Assembly (NCBI GenBank): GCA_018064445.1
Contig: JAGHVE010000069.1
Span: 1 to 32,429 of the forward strand
Source of the DNA: Candidatus Cacconaster equifaecalis
GTDB taxonomy: Bacteria > Bacteroidota > Bacteroidia > Bacteroidales > UBA932
Length of the DNA: 32,429 nt
Direction: 5' to 3'
Under the pieces are notes generated by a model. It searched no databases and was not told the DNA's origin. It saw only the letters and a program-made list of their open reading frames with translations. Positions 32,409 through 32,429 of this stretch are shown here, in pieces (positions within the stretch are counted from its first letter, which is position 1; each line of letters begins with the position of its first letter). A program made the position numbers and the translations under genes.

Positions 32409-32429
32409 TTAACGATTACCAGAGTGACC
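32409..32429 (-). CDS. rpsS: 30S ribosomal protein S19, last codons only
   Basis: Minus-strand codons at the window edge read Gly-His-Ser-Gly-Asn-Arg-stop, the typical end of S19. With rplV next, this is the expected S10-operon order. The rest of the gene is outside the window. Confidence 0.8.
   Translation of the reverse strand, partial: GHSGNR

Overview
The window looks like chromosomal housekeeping DNA from a member of the Bacteroidota, most likely Bacteroidales. The evidence is the protein families (DUF3098 beside FtsX and UppP, DUF4294, a DUF4270-type lipoprotein, a one-domain GT5 'glycogen synthase', zinc-less S14, MurA with Asp at the usual catalytic Cys) and the promoters, which have the Bacteroidota pattern TTTG-N18/19-TAnnTTTG. 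Genus cannot be decided by reading; a moderate-GC uncultured gut Bacteroidales would fit. There is no mobile element, CRISPR array, rRNA or tRNA gene, and no gene-free stretch above about 190 bases.

Layout. (A) 1-10510, minus strand: the distal S10, complete spc and alpha ribosomal operons in canonical order, read rplP-rpmC-rpsQ-rplN-rplX-rplE-rpsN-rpsH-rplF-rplR-rpsE-rpmD-rplO-secY-map-infA-rpmJ-rpsM-rpsK-rpsD-rpoA-rplQ (rplQ runs off the edge). (B) 10511-31175: a 20.7 kb block of unrelated core genes: glgA-like/DUF4270/dus/lpxK (minus), ftsX/DUF3098/uppP/lpxH (plus), rplM-rpsI-rpsB-tsf-acpP-fabF-DUF4294 (minus), rdgB-recO (plus), nrdD-nrdG (minus) and OMP-murB-murA-pepP (minus). (C) 31176-32429, minus: rpsC, rplV and the last codons of rpsS, the proximal S10 operon.

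Main observation: the S10-spc-alpha superoperon is cut exactly between rpsC and rplP, normally adjacent genes, with block B between the halves. Both broken ends are finished off: rpsC is followed by a strong intrinsic terminator, and rplP has its own Bacteroidota-type promoter plus an 11-bp hairpin at the predicted 5' end of the new transcript. This argues for a settled rearrangement rather than a simple assembly join, although reads across the junctions are needed to prove it.

How the genes work together: parts A, C and rplM/rpsI/rpsB/tsf make ribosomes and the translation/secretion machinery. The rest builds the envelope (lpxH and lpxK for lipid A, murA and murB for peptidoglycan precursors, uppP for carrier lipid, acpP/fabF for fatty acids, ftsX for division, SecY for export) and keeps nucleotides and DNA in order (nrdDG, rdgB, recO). 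Secondary points of interest are interlocked divergent promoters between rplM and rdgB with a nearly leaderless rdgB mRNA, structured RNA before rpsH and rpsB, Shine-Dalgarno sequences confined to a few spc cistrons in a phylum that mostly lacks them, and two pairs of convergent genes that overlap in their coding ends.
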